From Streptomonospora nanhaiensis (lineage in GTDB: Bacteria > Actinomycetota > Actinomycetes > Streptosporangiales > Streptosporangiaceae): a stretch of 64,000 nucleotides of DNA. Shown here one piece after another: positions 10,301 through 18,285 of the stretch. The notes beneath the pieces are model-generated. The model was not told the origin of the DNA. It ran no database searches and was given only the letters and a program-made list of their open reading frames with translations. Each line of letters begins with the position of its first letter. The first letter of the stretch is position 1. A program made the translations under genes and the position numbers. The stretch spans positions 1,364,001 to 1,428,000 of the forward strand of contig NZ_CP113264.1 in NCBI RefSeq assembly GCF_026642255.1, in the 5' to 3' direction.

Positions 10301-10436
10301 GTCCCTGCGACGGTTCAAGGACGACGCGACCGAGGTCCGCGAGGGCTTCGAGTGCGGTATCGGTGTCGGCTACAACGACATCCGTATCGCTGACGTCATC
10401 GAGACCTACGAGATGCAGGAGAAGTCCCGCGACTGA
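7308..10436 (+). CDS. infB: Translation initiation factor IF-2
   Basis: A 1042-residue GTPase that positions initiator tRNA on the 30S subunit. The IF2_N domain (residues 1-50) is followed by a huge Pro/Gly/Arg-rich disordered region (about 56-420) and a basic patch [12 protein letters not shown]. The G domain follows with GHVDHGKT at 544-551, then [22 protein letters not shown] and SALKG, and the usual domains II-IV to the end. The linker is longer than in most bacteria but typical of actinomycetes, and contains an exact 99-bp tandem duplication. Start GTG 7308 has a good ribosome site. Confidence 0.98.
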   Translation: MAKVRVYELAKEFGVESKAVLAKLNEMGEFVRSASSTIEAPVVRRLQEAFNNGSDGGRKGSAPKPGPRAASEPGAAPKPGPAPKPGPKPGPAAPKPSAAQGESAPRPGAPKPGPKAPRGEAGARPGGAPKPGGPAGRPEGVRSEEPRPEGGRPEGGRPEGARPEGARPERGERPPRGDRPERGERPQRGDRPERGGARPGPRTSGPRPGNNPFASNASGMGSKPAPRPGAAPGAGAPRPGGPRPGPRPGPQGGGDQRAPRPGGAPGAGAPRPGGPRPGPRPGPQGGGDQRAPRPGGAAGAPRPGGAAGGPPRPGGGAGGPRPGGPRPSPMNMPSSRPASPAGGGRGGAGGGRPGGGGGGRGRGGAPAGAGPRPGGGGGAGGGRPGGFGGRPGGGGRGRGGGTAGAFGRPGGRPGRARKSKKQRRQEFNDLQAPSFGGVKIPSGNNQVIRLSRGASLSDFGDKIDVNPASLVQVMMHLGEMVTATQSLPDESLQLLGEELSYRIEVVSPEDEDRELLESFSIEFGEDDGTAEDLRPRPPVVTVMGHVDHGKTRLLDTIRKTNVVSGEAGGITQHIGAYQVATEVDGEERRLTFIDTPGHEAFTAMRARGAKVTDIAVLVVAADDGVKPQTAEAIDHAKAAEVPIVVAVNKIDVEGADPQRVRAQLTEYGLVAEEYGGDVQFVDISALKGDNIDGLLESIVLTSDASLDLTANPDMDAQGLAIEAYLDRGRGSMATVLVQRGTLNVGDSIVCGDAYGRVRAMLDEHGNNVQSAEPSRPVQVVGLTNVPSAGDSFLVVKDDRVARQIAQQREARERFAQQARSARRVTFETWQDALKEGERSELLLLIKGDMSGSVEALEESLLKIDSGGDEVNIRVIGRGVGAITQNDINLASSADAIIIGFNVRPEGKNSELADRMGVDIRYYSVIYQAIDEVEAAVKGLLKPVYEEVQLGSAEVREVFKVPKIGNIAGSIVRSGLIRRNTKARIIREGVVISENLTVESLRRFKDDATEVREGFECGIGVGYNDIRIADVIETYEMQEKSRD
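7998..8195 (+). repeat. Exact 99-bp tandem duplication inside infB
   Basis: Bases 7998-8096 are repeated at 8097-8195 with a 99-bp period. Each copy encodes a 33-residue unit that begins [19 protein letters not shown]. The near-identity at nucleotide level in a region otherwise rich in degenerate repeats suggests a recent slippage or unequal-crossover event. Being a multiple of three, it keeps the frame. Confidence 0.85.
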
Positions 10437-10458
10437 CCCTCGCGGAGTCTGATCCGAA

Positions 10459-10486
10459 GGGGCCCCGGCCGTGTGGCCGGGGTCCC
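10459..10486 (+). terminator. Hairpin after infB
   Basis: A 12-bp stem with one G-U pair (core CCCCGGCC 10463-10470 with GGCCGGGG 10475-10482) and a GTGT loop, followed by ACACTCTTTCC. It sits between infB and ylxP inside a conserved operon and may be a partial terminator or an mRNA 3' end stabiliser. Confidence 0.6.
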
Positions 10487-10519
10487 ACACTCTTTCCCCA
10501 CAACACCACAGGTGATCAT

Positions 10520-10816
10520 TTGTACGTCGGGTCGCTGACCCTGGACGTCCTTCTCGGTGACGTCCACTCGCTCAAACAGAAGCGCTCGCTGGTCCGGCCG
10601 GTGATCGCCGAACTGCGCCGCAAGTTCTCCGTCTCGGTGGCCGAGGTCGGGGACCACGACCTGTACCGACGGGCCAAGGTCGGCGTGGCGGTGGTCGCGC
10701 CGACGGCGGCGCACGCCCGTGACCTGATGGACACCTGCGAACGTTTCGTCGCGGGACGTCCCGAACTGGAGCTGCTCTCCGCCAGGCAGCGGCTCTTCAA
10801 CGAAGAGGAAGACTGA
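10520..10816 (+). CDS. ylxP: DUF503 family protein YlxP
   Basis: A 98-residue protein of the DUF503/YlxP family, which accompanies infB and rbfA in Gram-positive bacteria and is linked to ribosome biogenesis by context only. Characteristic text is MYVGSLTLDVLLGDVHSLKQKR, later VAEVGDHDLYRRAKVGVAVV. The start is a TTG at 10520, preceded by AGGTGA; no ATG or GTG is in frame. Use of UUG suggests deliberately low translation relative to infB and rbfA. The stop is three bases before the rbfA start. Confidence 0.88.
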   Translation: MYVGSLTLDVLLGDVHSLKQKRSLVRPVIAELRRKFSVSVAEVGDHDLYRRAKVGVAVVAPTAAHARDLMDTCERFVAGRPELELLSARQRLFNEEED

Positions 10817-10818
10817 CG

Positions 10819-11262
10819 ATGGTTGACGCCGCACGCGCGCGGAAGATCGCCGACCGCATCCAGCGCATCGTCGCCGAGATGCTGGACCGGAGGATCAAGG
10901 ACCCGCGCCTGGGATTCGTCACCGTGACCGACGCGCGCATCACCGCCGACCTGCGGGACGCCACGGTGTACTACACGGTGTTCGGCAGCCCGGAGGAGAA
11001 GGCCGCCTCCGCCGCCGCTCTGGAGAGCGCCAAGGGCGTCATCCGCAGCGAGGTGGGGCGCCAGACCGGTATCCGGCACACGCCGAGCCTGGCCTTCGTC
11101 ATCGACGAGGTCCAGGAGAACGCCCAGCACATCGAGGAACTGCTGGTCAAGGCGCGCCAGTCCGACGCCGAGGTGGCCGAGAAGGCGACCGGCGCCAAGC
11201 ACGCGGGAGAGGCCGACCCGTACAAGGCGCCCCGCGAGGACGACGAGGACGAGGACGAGTAG
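10819..11262 (+). CDS. rbfA: 30S ribosome-binding factor RbfA
   Basis: A 147-residue factor that binds the 16S rRNA 5' region during late 30S maturation and cold adaptation. The KH-like core spans residues 1 to about 105 (RIQRIVAEMLDRRIKDPRLGFVTVTDARIT). The remaining ~40 residues form a charged extension ending REDDEDEDE, longer and more acidic than in E. coli. It starts two bases after the ylxP stop, so translation is likely coupled. Confidence 0.95.
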   Translation: MVDAARARKIADRIQRIVAEMLDRRIKDPRLGFVTVTDARITADLRDATVYYTVFGSPEEKAASAAALESAKGVIRSEVGRQTGIRHTPSLAFVIDEVQENAQHIEELLVKARQSDAEVAEKATGAKHAGEADPYKAPREDDEDEDE

Positions 11263-11287
11263 CCTCCCTCCCCGTTCCAGCACCACC

Positions 11288-11313
11288 GGCGGCGGCGCGG
11301 TCGCGCCGCCGCC
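11288..11313. terminator. GC hairpin between rbfA and truB
   Basis: GGCGGCGGCGCG and CGCGCCGCCGCC form a perfect 12-bp inverted repeat with only two bases between the arms. Its position inside the operon suggests a partial terminator or RNA-stability element. Confidence 0.5.
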
Positions 11314-11346
11314 GTCCCCTTCCCTCCAGAAGCTCCGAGGAGAGCC

Positions 11347-12234
11347 ATGGCCGAGAGCGGCGTCGTCGTCGTCGACAAGCCCGCCGACTGGACCTCGCAC
11401 GACGTGGTCGCCAAGACGCGCGGGCTGGCACGCACGCGCCGGGTCGGCCACGCGGGCACCCTCGACCCGATGGCCACGGGGGTCCTCGTGCTGGGGATCG
11501 AGAAGGGCACCAAGCTCCTCGGCCACCTGACGCTGACCGAGAAGGAGTACGCGGCGACCATCCGGCTGGGGCTGGTGACCAACACCGACGACGCGGAGGG
11601 GGAGCCCGGTGCGCGGGTCGACGCCTCGGAGGTCGGGGACGAGGCCGTGCACGCGGCGGTCGCCCGGCTGACCGGTGAGATCCAGCAGGTCCCGCCGCAG
11701 GTCAGCGCGATCAAGGTGGACGGCAAGCGCGCCTACAAGTCGGCGCGTGAGGGCAAGGAGGTCGTGCTCCGGCCCCGCACGGTCACCGTGGCTCGGTTCG
11801 AGGTCACCGCCGTCCGCAGGGTGGAGGACGCCGACGGCGTCTTCGTGGACGTGGACGCCTCCGTCACGTGCTCCAGCGGCACCTACATCCGCGCACTCGC
11901 CCGGGACATGGGCGAGGACCTGGGCGTGGGAGGCCACCTGACCGCGCTGCGCCGTACGCGGGTGGGGCCCTACGACCTGTCGCAGGCCCGCACGCTCGAC
12001 CAGCTGGCCGCGGAGTTCACGCAGGTGCCGCTGGCCCGCGCGGTCGCGGTGGCCTTCCCGGTGCGCATGCTCACCGACGACGAGACCCGCCTGGTCCGGA
12101 ACGGGAACCGGATCGGGCCGAGCTCGCTCGGCCCCGGGCCGGTCGGCATGTTCGCCCCCGACGGCCGGGTGATCGCGCTGGGGGAGAACCGCAGGGACCA
12201 CATGAAGCCCCTGGTGGTGTTCGAGCCGGCCTGA
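11347..12234 (+). CDS. truB: tRNA pseudouridine(55) synthase TruB
   Basis: A 295-residue enzyme that converts U55 of the T-loop of tRNAs to pseudouridine. The family signature GHAGTLDPMATGVL is present with the catalytic Asp at residue 40, as are KEYAATIRLG and the C-terminal PUA-like extension typical of actinobacterial TruB. Start ATG 11347 follows GGAGAG. It closes the rimP operon. In Streptomyces ribF normally follows closely; here a hydrolase and a toxin-antitoxin pair come between. Confidence 0.97.
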   Translation: MAESGVVVVDKPADWTSHDVVAKTRGLARTRRVGHAGTLDPMATGVLVLGIEKGTKLLGHLTLTEKEYAATIRLGLVTNTDDAEGEPGARVDASEVGDEAVHAAVARLTGEIQQVPPQVSAIKVDGKRAYKSAREGKEVVLRPRTVTVARFEVTAVRRVEDADGVFVDVDASVTCSSGTYIRALARDMGEDLGVGGHLTALRRTRVGPYDLSQARTLDQLAAEFTQVPLARAVAVAFPVRMLTDDETRLVRNGNRIGPSSLGPGPVGMFAPDGRVIALGENRRDHMKPLVVFEPA

Positions 12235-12247
12235 CCCTCCGGGCGCC

Positions 12248-13096
12248 TCAGGACACGCCGAGGAAGTCCGCGAGGGCGGCGGTCAGCTCCGCCGGGCGCT
12301 CGACGGACGGAAGGTGTCCGGTCTCCGGCATCTCCAGCAGGCGTGCCCCGGGGACCCCCTCGGCGTACAGGTCGGCCACCTCCCGGACGGGGCCGGGCTC
12401 CGACAGGCCCTTCACCACGAGCGCGGGCGCGGCGATCTCGCCGAGCCGCTCCTTGGACGGCCTGCCGGGCCAACGGGTGGTGAGGGCGGGCCCGGACCAC
12501 CGGCGGGCGAACAGCTCCCGCAGCATCAGGAGGACCGTGTCCCACGCCTCGGGCGGCATGTCCTCGGGGTCCCGTCCGGGGCCCAGCACCATGAAGCGGG
12601 CCTGGGCCTGCGCCATCGCGGCGACGTCCGCGGGGTCGGGCTCCGCGCGTCCGGCGGCGTACACCTCCAGGCGCTCGTGGGGGACGGCGGCCAGGACCAT
12701 CTTCCGCGACTCGCGGACGAACACCTCGGGCCACTCGTGCCCCGACAGGCCCGGACACACCAGGGCCAGGGACTCGACCCGGTCGGGCGCGGCCAGCGCG
12801 GCGTCCGCGCAGCAGGCGCCGCCGTAGGAGGCGCCCACGAGGGTCGCGCGCCCGATGCCGAGCCCGTCCATGAGGGCGAGCAGGTCCTCGTGGTGGGTGA
12901 CGGGCCCCTCGTGGTCGGCCGAACCGCCGTGGCCCCGCCAGTCGTACCGGACCACCCGGTGGGTTCGCGAGAAGGCGGCGAACTGGTGGTCCCACATGCG
13001 CCGGTCACCGACCCCGGCGTGCACGAACACGATCGCCGGCCCGGAGCCGGCCTCGTCGTACGCGAGCCGGGTGTCTCCCGTGTCGATCATCGCCAT
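12248..13096 (-). CDS. Alpha/beta-fold hydrolase
   Basis: A 282-residue alpha/beta hydrolase: oxyanion strand IVFVHAGVGD (22-31), then DWRGHGGSAD, nucleophile elbow GASYGG with Ser90, and catalytic His in ETGHLPS near the C-terminus. At the usual acid position after strand 6 the text is VKGLSEPGP, so Glu appears where Asp is normal; this may be the acid or it may have shifted. Substrate unknown. The gene is convergent with truB, leaving only 13 bp between stop codons, and stands alone. It is an insertion relative to the common truB-ribF order. Confidence 0.85.
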   Translation of the reverse strand: MAMIDTGDTRLAYDEAGSGPAIVFVHAGVGDRRMWDHQFAAFSRTHRVVRYDWRGHGGSADHEGPVTHHEDLLALMDGLGIGRATLVGASYGGACCADAALAAPDRVESLALVCPGLSGHEWPEVFVRESRKMVLAAVPHERLEVYAAGRAEPDPADVAAMAQAQARFMVLGPGRDPEDMPPEAWDTVLLMLRELFARRWSGPALTTRWPGRPSKERLGEIAAPALVVKGLSEPGPVREVADLYAEGVPGARLLEMPETGHLPSVERPAELTAALADFLGVS

Positions 13097-13290
13097 CCGG
13101 GCACGTTAGCGGTGGCGAAGGCGTGTGCCAACCCCGCTCTGCCGACGGCGGGGCGGCGCACCGCGCGGACGCGCCGCGCACGGGCCCTCACGTCCGCCGC
13201 AGCCCCGCTTCCTCCAGTTCCCCGCGCACCACCCGGTGCATCGGCTGGGACAGCAGGAAGGCACGAAAGAGGGAATTCTGGCGTGAATCA

Positions 13291-13319
13291 TGTACAGCTC
13301 ATGGCCTGTTGGCTAGCAT
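13291..13319 (+). promoter_or_regulatory. Promoter of the toxin-antitoxin operon, leaderless type
   Basis: TGTACA (13291-13296), a 17-bp spacer and TAGCAT (13314-13319) form a plausible housekeeping promoter. The -10 ends seven bases before ATG 13327 and there is no ribosome site, so transcription should start at the A of the start codon. Confidence 0.55.
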
Positions 13320-13326
13320 TGACGCC

Positions 13327-13617
13327 ATGACGACGATGCCGCTGGCGGAAGCCAGGAACCACCTGTCCAAGATCGTCGACGAGGTCGAGAGAACCCACGA
13401 CGCCGTCACCATCACCCGCAACGGCAGGCCCAGCGTCGTGGTGATCTCCGTGGACGACTACGAGTCGATGACGGAGACCTTCGCCCTCCTGGACAGCCCC
13501 GAGGAGCAGCGGAGGCTGAAGGAGGCCGAGGAGTCCCTGGAGGCCGGGGACGTGACGACGGCGGCGGAGATGGCTGACCTGATGCGCGAGAGGGTCCGTC
13601 GGGAGGACAACGGGTGA
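13327..13617 (+). CDS. Phd/YefM family antitoxin
   Basis: A 96-residue DNA-binding antitoxin. The N-terminal half matches the Phd/YefM fold: MPLAEARNHLSKIVDEVERTHDAVTITRNGRPSVVVISVDDYESM. The C-terminal half (DSPEEQRRLKEAEESLEAG onward) is charged and helical, as expected for the toxin-wrapping segment. The stop overlaps the toxin start (GTGA, 13614-13617), so the two are translationally coupled, and the protein most likely represses its own promoter. Confidence 0.92.
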   Translation: MTTMPLAEARNHLSKIVDEVERTHDAVTITRNGRPSVVVISVDDYESMTETFALLDSPEEQRRLKEAEESLEAGDVTTAAEMADLMRERVRREDNG

Positions 13618-13898
13618 GCGATCGCTACGCCTTCGTGCTCGCGCGACCGGCGCGACGGGCGCTCACCGACGAACTCCCCCTCAAGATCGCCTCGGCGGTC
13701 TGGGAGCTGATCGACGGTGACCTCGGAACGAAACCCCGCGCCGTGGGAAAACCCCTGAACGCCCCCTTCACCGGGCAATGGGTGGCCAGGCGCTCCTCCT
13801 ACCGCGTGCGGTACCGGATCGACGAGGCCGCGCGCCGGGTCACCGTGCTCGACATCCAGGGCAGGGCCGACGCGTACCACTACTCGGGCGGTCGCTGA
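13614..13898 (+). CDS. RelE/ParE superfamily toxin
   Basis: A 94-residue toxin of the RelE/ParE fold: YAFVLARPARRALTDELP forms the first strand and helices, and WVARRSSYRVRYRIDE with VTVLDIQGRADAYHY forms the C-terminal sheet. Basic residues in the sheet (RRSSYRVRYR) and the C-terminal AYHY are those expected for an mRNA-cleaving RelE-type enzyme, so ribosome-dependent cleavage is more likely than gyrase poisoning, but this is inference. Start GTG overlaps the antitoxin stop by four bases. Confidence 0.9.
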   Translation: MSDRYAFVLARPARRALTDELPLKIASAVWELIDGDLGTKPRAVGKPLNAPFTGQWVARRSSYRVRYRIDEAARRVTVLDIQGRADAYHYSGGR

Positions 13899-14060
13899 GA
13901 AGGGCGGCGCCTCCGCGGCGGGGACGTGTGCCGGGCCACACCCCCGGTCTGTCGGTGCCGGTGCGCCCGGCGTGGCACCCTTGGTTCCGGAAAGCCCCGC
14001 GGCCCCCGGCGGCGGGGCCCGGCGCGGAGCCATGAGGAACGACGAGCAGGGGAGCCGGAC

Positions 14061-15008
14061 GTGCGGCGATGGGACGGGCTGGAGGGCATCCCCTCCGGGC
14101 AGGGGCGCTCCGTGGTGGCGGTCGGCGTGTTCGACGGGGTGCACCGGGGCCACCGGGCCATCCTGGAGGCCGCCGTCGGTCGCGGCCGCGAGCTCGGGCT
14201 CCCGGTCGTCGTGGTCACCTTCGACCCGCACCCCCGGGCCGTGCTGACGGGGACCGCCCCGCCGGTGCTGACCCCGCTGGAGCGGAGGGTGGAGCTGCTC
14301 GGGGAGTACGGCGCCGACGCCGTGTGCGTCCTGGGGTTCACCAAGGACCTGTCCTCGCTCGCCCCCGAGGAGTTCGTGCGCCGGGTGCTGGTCGACCGGC
14401 TGCACGCCGCGGCCGTGGTCGTGGGGGAGGACTTCCGGTTCGGGCACCGCGCCGCGGGCGACGTCGCCGCGCTGGCCGCGCTCGGGGCCGGGTTCGGCTT
14501 CACCGCGTACGGGGTCGCCCTCGTCGCGGACGGCGAGGCGATCACCTCGACGCGGGTGCGCGCACTGCTCGCCGAGGGGGCCGTGGCCGAGGCGGCCGGG
14601 CTGCTCGGCCGCCCGCACCGGGTCGAGGGGGAGATCGTCCACGGGGCGGCGCGCGGACGCGAGCTGCTGGGGTTCCCCACCGCCAACATGGACCTGCTGC
14701 CCGGCACGGCGGTCCCCGGGGACGGTGTCTACGCGGGCTGGCTGAGCCGTGTCACGCCGGTGGCCGGCCACGAGACGCGCTGGCCGGCCGCGATCTCCGT
14801 GGGCACCAACCCCACGTTCGACGGCGCGGAGCGGACCGTGGAGTCCTACGCCCTGGACCGCGACGACCTGGAGCTGTACGGGGTCCGGATGACCGTGGAC
14901 TTCACCGCGCGCATCCGCGGCCAGGAGCGCTTCGACAGCATCGAGGAGCTCATCGTGGCCATGCGCCGGGACGTGGACCGTTGCCGCGAGGTCCTCGGCG
15001 CGGCCTGA
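14061..15008 (+). CDS. ribF: Bifunctional riboflavin kinase/FAD synthetase
   Basis: A 315-residue enzyme that makes FMN and then FAD from riboflavin. The N-terminal nucleotidyltransferase domain has FDGVHRGH at residues 24-31 and GLPVVVVTFDPHP. The C-terminal flavokinase domain has the Mg-ATP/flavin motif GFPTAN at 204-209 followed by NPTF. Start GTG 14061 has AGGGGAG seven bases upstream; longer in-frame starts lack this. It lies between the toxin-antitoxin pair and rpsO. No FMN riboswitch is seen in the short upstream gap. Confidence 0.96.
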   Translation: MRRWDGLEGIPSGQGRSVVAVGVFDGVHRGHRAILEAAVGRGRELGLPVVVVTFDPHPRAVLTGTAPPVLTPLERRVELLGEYGADAVCVLGFTKDLSSLAPEEFVRRVLVDRLHAAAVVVGEDFRFGHRAAGDVAALAALGAGFGFTAYGVALVADGEAITSTRVRALLAEGAVAEAAGLLGRPHRVEGEIVHGAARGRELLGFPTANMDLLPGTAVPGDGVYAGWLSRVTPVAGHETRWPAAISVGTNPTFDGAERTVESYALDRDDLELYGVRMTVDFTARIRGQERFDSIEELIVAMRRDVDRCREVLGAA

Positions 15009-15272
15009 CCGGGGCGCGGGGAGACGGGGCGCACCCGCGGGTCAGCCCCGTCACCTCGTGCTCTGCGGTAGGGTGGGTTCGTCCACGTGTGCCTCGCGGA
15101 CGGTCACGATCCGGTGAACCGACCCGTGGGGAGCGCGGTGCGCCCACGCCGTCGGCGGAGGGCCGCGCGCACCACACGCGACGGTGACTGTTCGCACGCG
15201 CGGTCACCGCGTCTGATCCCCGTCACGTATCGGGATCCGCCCTGCGTGCCGACTTTCCAGCGAAGGAGCGAC
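15009..15272 (+). promoter_or_regulatory. rpsO promoter and long leader
   Basis: A candidate -10, TAGGGT (15069-15074), would start transcription near 15081 and give a leader of about 190 bases before rpsO. S15 mRNAs are commonly autoregulated through such leaders, but no specific pseudoknot could be assigned by eye. The leader ends with GAAGGAG at 15262-15268. Confidence 0.4.
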
Positions 15273-15542
15273 GTGTCGATCGACACCGCCACCAAAGAGA
15301 AGATCATCGCCGAGTACGCCACCACCGAGGGTGACACCGGTTCCCCCGAGGTCCAGGTCGCGCTGCTCACGCACCGCATCACCGAGCTGACCGAGCACCT
15401 CAAGGACCACAAGCACGACCACCACAGCCGTCGTGGCCTGCTCCTGATGGTCGGTCGTCGCCGCCGCCTCCTCAAGTACATCGCCAAGCAGGACATCACC
15501 CGCTACCGCTCGCTGATCGAGCGTCTGGGCCTGCGCCGCTAG
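15273..15542 (+). CDS. rpsO: 30S ribosomal protein S15
   Basis: An 89-residue primary 16S rRNA-binding protein, full length for the family. Conserved stretches [29 protein letters not shown] and RRRRLLKYI are intact. Start GTG 15273 follows GAAGGAG. It lies upstream of pnp, the usual rpsO-pnp arrangement, with a UUCG-loop hairpin between. Confidence 0.98.
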   Translation: MSIDTATKEKIIAEYATTEGDTGSPEVQVALLTHRITELTEHLKDHKHDHHSRRGLLLMVGRRRRLLKYIAKQDITRYRSLIERLGLRR

Positions 15543-15551
15543 GTGTGAACG

Positions 15552-15577
15552 GCGGGAGTGGCTTCGGCCGCTCCCGC
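15552..15577 (+). terminator. rpsO hairpin with UUCG loop
   Basis: GCGGGAGTGGC-TTCG-GCCGCTCCCGC is an 11-bp stem with one G-U pair and the very stable UUCG tetraloop, followed by TTTGTT. It is the most classical intrinsic terminator of the window. In rpsO-pnp operons of Streptomyces, read-through and RNase III processing occur in this gap. Confidence 0.8.
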
Positions 15578-15850
15578 TTTGTTAGTAAGGTGTGACGCGA
15601 CGGCGGTCACAGACCGCCGCCCGCCTAATTTCACAGAGATCACCCGCGCCCCTCCCTCGGCACCAGAGTCGAGGCCGGTCCTCGGTAGTGGTCCCCGGAC
15701 AGCGCCTCCCAGGCGTGCCGTGGGCTTCGATCGATGACCGGCCGTCATCAACTCCGGGGCACGGACGCGGGAAACGAACAACGAAGCGCCCGGGGCACGC
15801 CCGTGCCCGGCGCGACGAACGCGAACACGTGTAGTAGTAGGAGGTCGCCC
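15578..15850 (+). promoter_or_regulatory. rpsO-pnp intercistronic region
   Basis: No gene. It contains a second hairpin, CGGCGGT (15601-15607) with ACCGCCG (15613-15619), then about 220 bp expected to hold a pnp promoter and the mRNA segment subject to PNPase/RNase III autocontrol. GAGG at 15841-15844 precedes the pnp start. Confidence 0.4.
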
Positions 15851-18166
15851 ATGGAGGGCGTTTACTCGGCCGAGGCCGTCATCGACAACGGCAAGTTCGG
15901 CTCCCGTACCATCCGCTTCGAGACCGGTCGCCTGGCCCGCCAGGCCGCCGGATCGGCGACGGTCTACCTGGACGACGAGACCGTCGTCCTGTCGGCCACC
16001 ACCGCCTCGAAGCGTCCCAAGGAGAACCTCGACTTCTTCCCCCTGACGGTGGACGTCGAGGAGCGCATGTACGCCGCGGGCCGCATCCCCGGCTCGTTCT
16101 TCCGGCGCGAGGGACGTCCCTCCGAGGACGCCATCCTCACCTGCCGCCTGATCGACCGGCCGCTGCGCCCGTCGTTCCGCAAGGGCCTGCGCAACGAGAT
16201 CCAGATCGTCGAGACGATCCTGGCCCTGCACCCCGAGCACCTGTACGACGTCGTCGCCATCAACGCGGCCTCGATGTCCACGCAGATCTCCGGCATCCCC
16301 TTCTCGGGCCCGATCGGCGGCGTGCGCGTCGCCCTGATCGACGGCCAGTGGGTGGGCTTCCCGACCCACGCCGAGCTGGAGGGCGCCACCTTCGACATGG
16401 TGGTCGCCGGTCGCGTCCTGGAGGACGGCGACGTGGCGATCATGATGGTGGAGGCCGAGTCCACCACCCGGACGCTGAAGCTGGTCGCCGAGGGCGCCGT
16501 CGGCCCCAACGAGCAGTCCGTCTCCGAGGGCCTCGAGGCCGCCAAGCCCTTCATCAAGGTGCTGTGCAAGGCCCAGCAGGCCGTCGCCGACCAGGCGAGC
16601 CGCGAGGTCACCGAGTTCCCGATCTTCCTCGACTACGAGGACGACGCGTACGCGGCCGTCGAGGCCGCCGTCCGCGACGAGCTCTCCAAGGCGCTCACCA
16701 TCGCGGACAAGCAGGACCGCGAGGCCGAGCTGGACCGCGTCAAGGCCATCGCCGGCGAGAAGCTGGCGGAGGACTTCGAGGGTCGCGAGAAGGAGGTCGG
16801 CGCCGCCTTCCGCTCGCTCAGCAAGCAGGTCATGCGCGAGCGCGTCCTGCGCGAGAAGGTCCGCATCGACGGCCGCGGCCCCAAGGACATCCGCGGGCTG
16901 AGCGCCGAGGTCGGCGTCCTCCCGCGGGTGCACGGCTCCGCCCTCTTCGAGCGCGGCGAGACCCAGATCCTGGGTGTCACCACGCTCAACATGCTGCGCA
17001 TGGAGCAGATGGTTGACACGCTCAACCCGGACAAGACCAAGCGCTACATGCACAACTACAACTTCCCGCCCTACTCCACCGGTGAGACCGGCCGGGTGGG
17101 CTCGCCCAAGCGGCGCGAGATCGGGCACGGCGCCCTCGCCGAGCGCGCCCTGCTCCCGGTGCTGCCGGCGCGCGAGGAGTTTCCCTACGCCATCCGCCAG
17201 GTGTCCGAGGCCCTCGGGTCCAACGGCTCCACCTCGATGGGCTCGGTCTGCGCGTCCACCATGTCCCTGATGGCGGCCGGCGTGCCCCTCAAGGAGATGG
17301 TGTCGGGCATCGCCATGGGACTGATCAGCGAGGGCGACGAGTACGTCACCCTCACCGACATCCTGGGCGCCGAGGACGCCATGGGCGACATGGACTTCAA
17401 GGTCGCCGGCACCCGTGACCTCATCACGGCCCTGCAGCTGGACACCAAGCTCGACGGCATCCCCGCCGAGCAGCTGGCGCTCGCGCTCCAGCAGGCCCGC
17501 GGCGCCCGCCTGGCCATCCTCGACGTGATGCAGGAGGCGATCGAGCGTCCGGCCGAGATGAGCCCGAACGCTCCGCGCATCCTCACCGTCAAGGTCCCGG
17601 TGGACAAGATCGGAGAGGTCATCGGCCCGAAGGGCAAGATGATCAACTCGATCCAGGACGACACCGGCGCCGAGATCACGATCGAGGACGACGGCACCAT
17701 CTACATCGGTGCCACCGACGGCCCGTCCGCCGAGGCCGCCCGGGACACGATCAACCAGATCGCGAACCCGACGATGCCCGAGGTGGGCGACCGGTACCTG
17801 GGTACCGTCGTCAAGACCACGACGTTCGGCGCGTTCGTGTCGCTGCTGCCCGGCAAGGACGGCCTGCTGCACATCTCGCAGATCCGCAAGCTGCACGGCG
17901 GCAAGCGGATCGAGAACCTCGACGACGTCATGGGCATCGGCGAGAAGATCCAGGTCGAGATCCGCGAGATCGACGACCGCGGCAAGCTCTCGCTCGTCCC
18001 GGTCGAGGTCGTCGAGGCCGAGGCCGCCTCCGCCGCCCCGGCGGTCGAGGCCGAGGTCGAGGCCGACACGGCCCCCGAGGGCGAGGACAACGGTGGTGAC
18101 AAGGACGGGGACGCCCCCCGTCGCCGTCGCCGCCGCAGCTCGGGCGGGCGTTCCGAGAACACCTGA
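15851..18166 (+). CDS. pnp: Polyribonucleotide nucleotidyltransferase (PNPase)
   Basis: A 771-residue phosphorolytic 3'-5' exoribonuclease, also able to synthesise 3' tails in actinomycetes. Order: RNase PH domain 1 (from [14 protein letters not shown]), helical linker, catalytic RNase PH domain 2 with [15 protein letters not shown] domain ([14 protein letters not shown]) and S1 domain ([22 protein letters not shown]). The tail is acidic, then basic (RRRRRR) and disordered. Start ATG 15851 follows GAGG, and upstream codons lack homology. The gene ends before a strong hairpin and is followed by the M16 peptidase, as in Streptomyces. Confidence 0.98.
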   Translation: MEGVYSAEAVIDNGKFGSRTIRFETGRLARQAAGSATVYLDDETVVLSATTASKRPKENLDFFPLTVDVEERMYAAGRIPGSFFRREGRPSEDAILTCRLIDRPLRPSFRKGLRNEIQIVETILALHPEHLYDVVAINAASMSTQISGIPFSGPIGGVRVALIDGQWVGFPTHAELEGATFDMVVAGRVLEDGDVAIMMVEAESTTRTLKLVAEGAVGPNEQSVSEGLEAAKPFIKVLCKAQQAVADQASREVTEFPIFLDYEDDAYAAVEAAVRDELSKALTIADKQDREAELDRVKAIAGEKLAEDFEGREKEVGAAFRSLSKQVMRERVLREKVRIDGRGPKDIRGLSAEVGVLPRVHGSALFERGETQILGVTTLNMLRMEQMVDTLNPDKTKRYMHNYNFPPYSTGETGRVGSPKRREIGHGALAERALLPVLPAREEFPYAIRQVSEALGSNGSTSMGSVCASTMSLMAAGVPLKEMVSGIAMGLISEGDEYVTLTDILGAEDAMGDMDFKVAGTRDLITALQLDTKLDGIPAEQLALALQQARGARLAILDVMQEAIERPAEMSPNAPRILTVKVPVDKIGEVIGPKGKMINSIQDDTGAEITIEDDGTIYIGATDGPSAEAARDTINQIANPTMPEVGDRYLGTVVKTTTFGAFVSLLPGKDGLLHISQIRKLHGGKRIENLDDVMGIGEKIQVEIREIDDRGKLSLVPVEVVEAEAASAAPAVEAEVEADTAPEGEDNGGDKDGDAPRRRRRRSSGGRSENT

Positions 18167-18183
18167 TCCTGACTGACGCGTGT

Positions 18184-18218
18184 CGGGGGCGGTCGCACCA
18201 CGGGTGCGGCCGCCCCCG
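18184..18218 (+). terminator. pnp terminator hairpin
   Basis: A 16-bp stem with one G-U pair (18184-18199 with 18203-18218) and a three-base loop, just after the pnp stop. No U-tract. Confidence 0.65.
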
Positions 18219-18285
18219 GCGCGTATCCTCGGCTGGGCCCCCGGCGGCCCGGCCGCCGATGTTCCGACGCGAAGAAGAAGGATTC

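Noticed and set aside
7032..10490. A very long open frame antisense to infB (over 1,100 codons)
   Set aside because: Third-position G/C in the real gene leaves the opposite strand free of stops. The product is low-complexity Val/Gly/Asp/Leu text with no domain, while infB is complete on the plus strand.
14041..14060. Possible FMN riboswitch before ribF
   Set aside because: The gap after the toxin gene is only 162 bp and lacks the conserved multi-helix junction.
15539..17896. Long open frame antisense to rpsO and pnp
   Set aside because: Shadow of two certain genes; no recognisable domain and no ribosome site.
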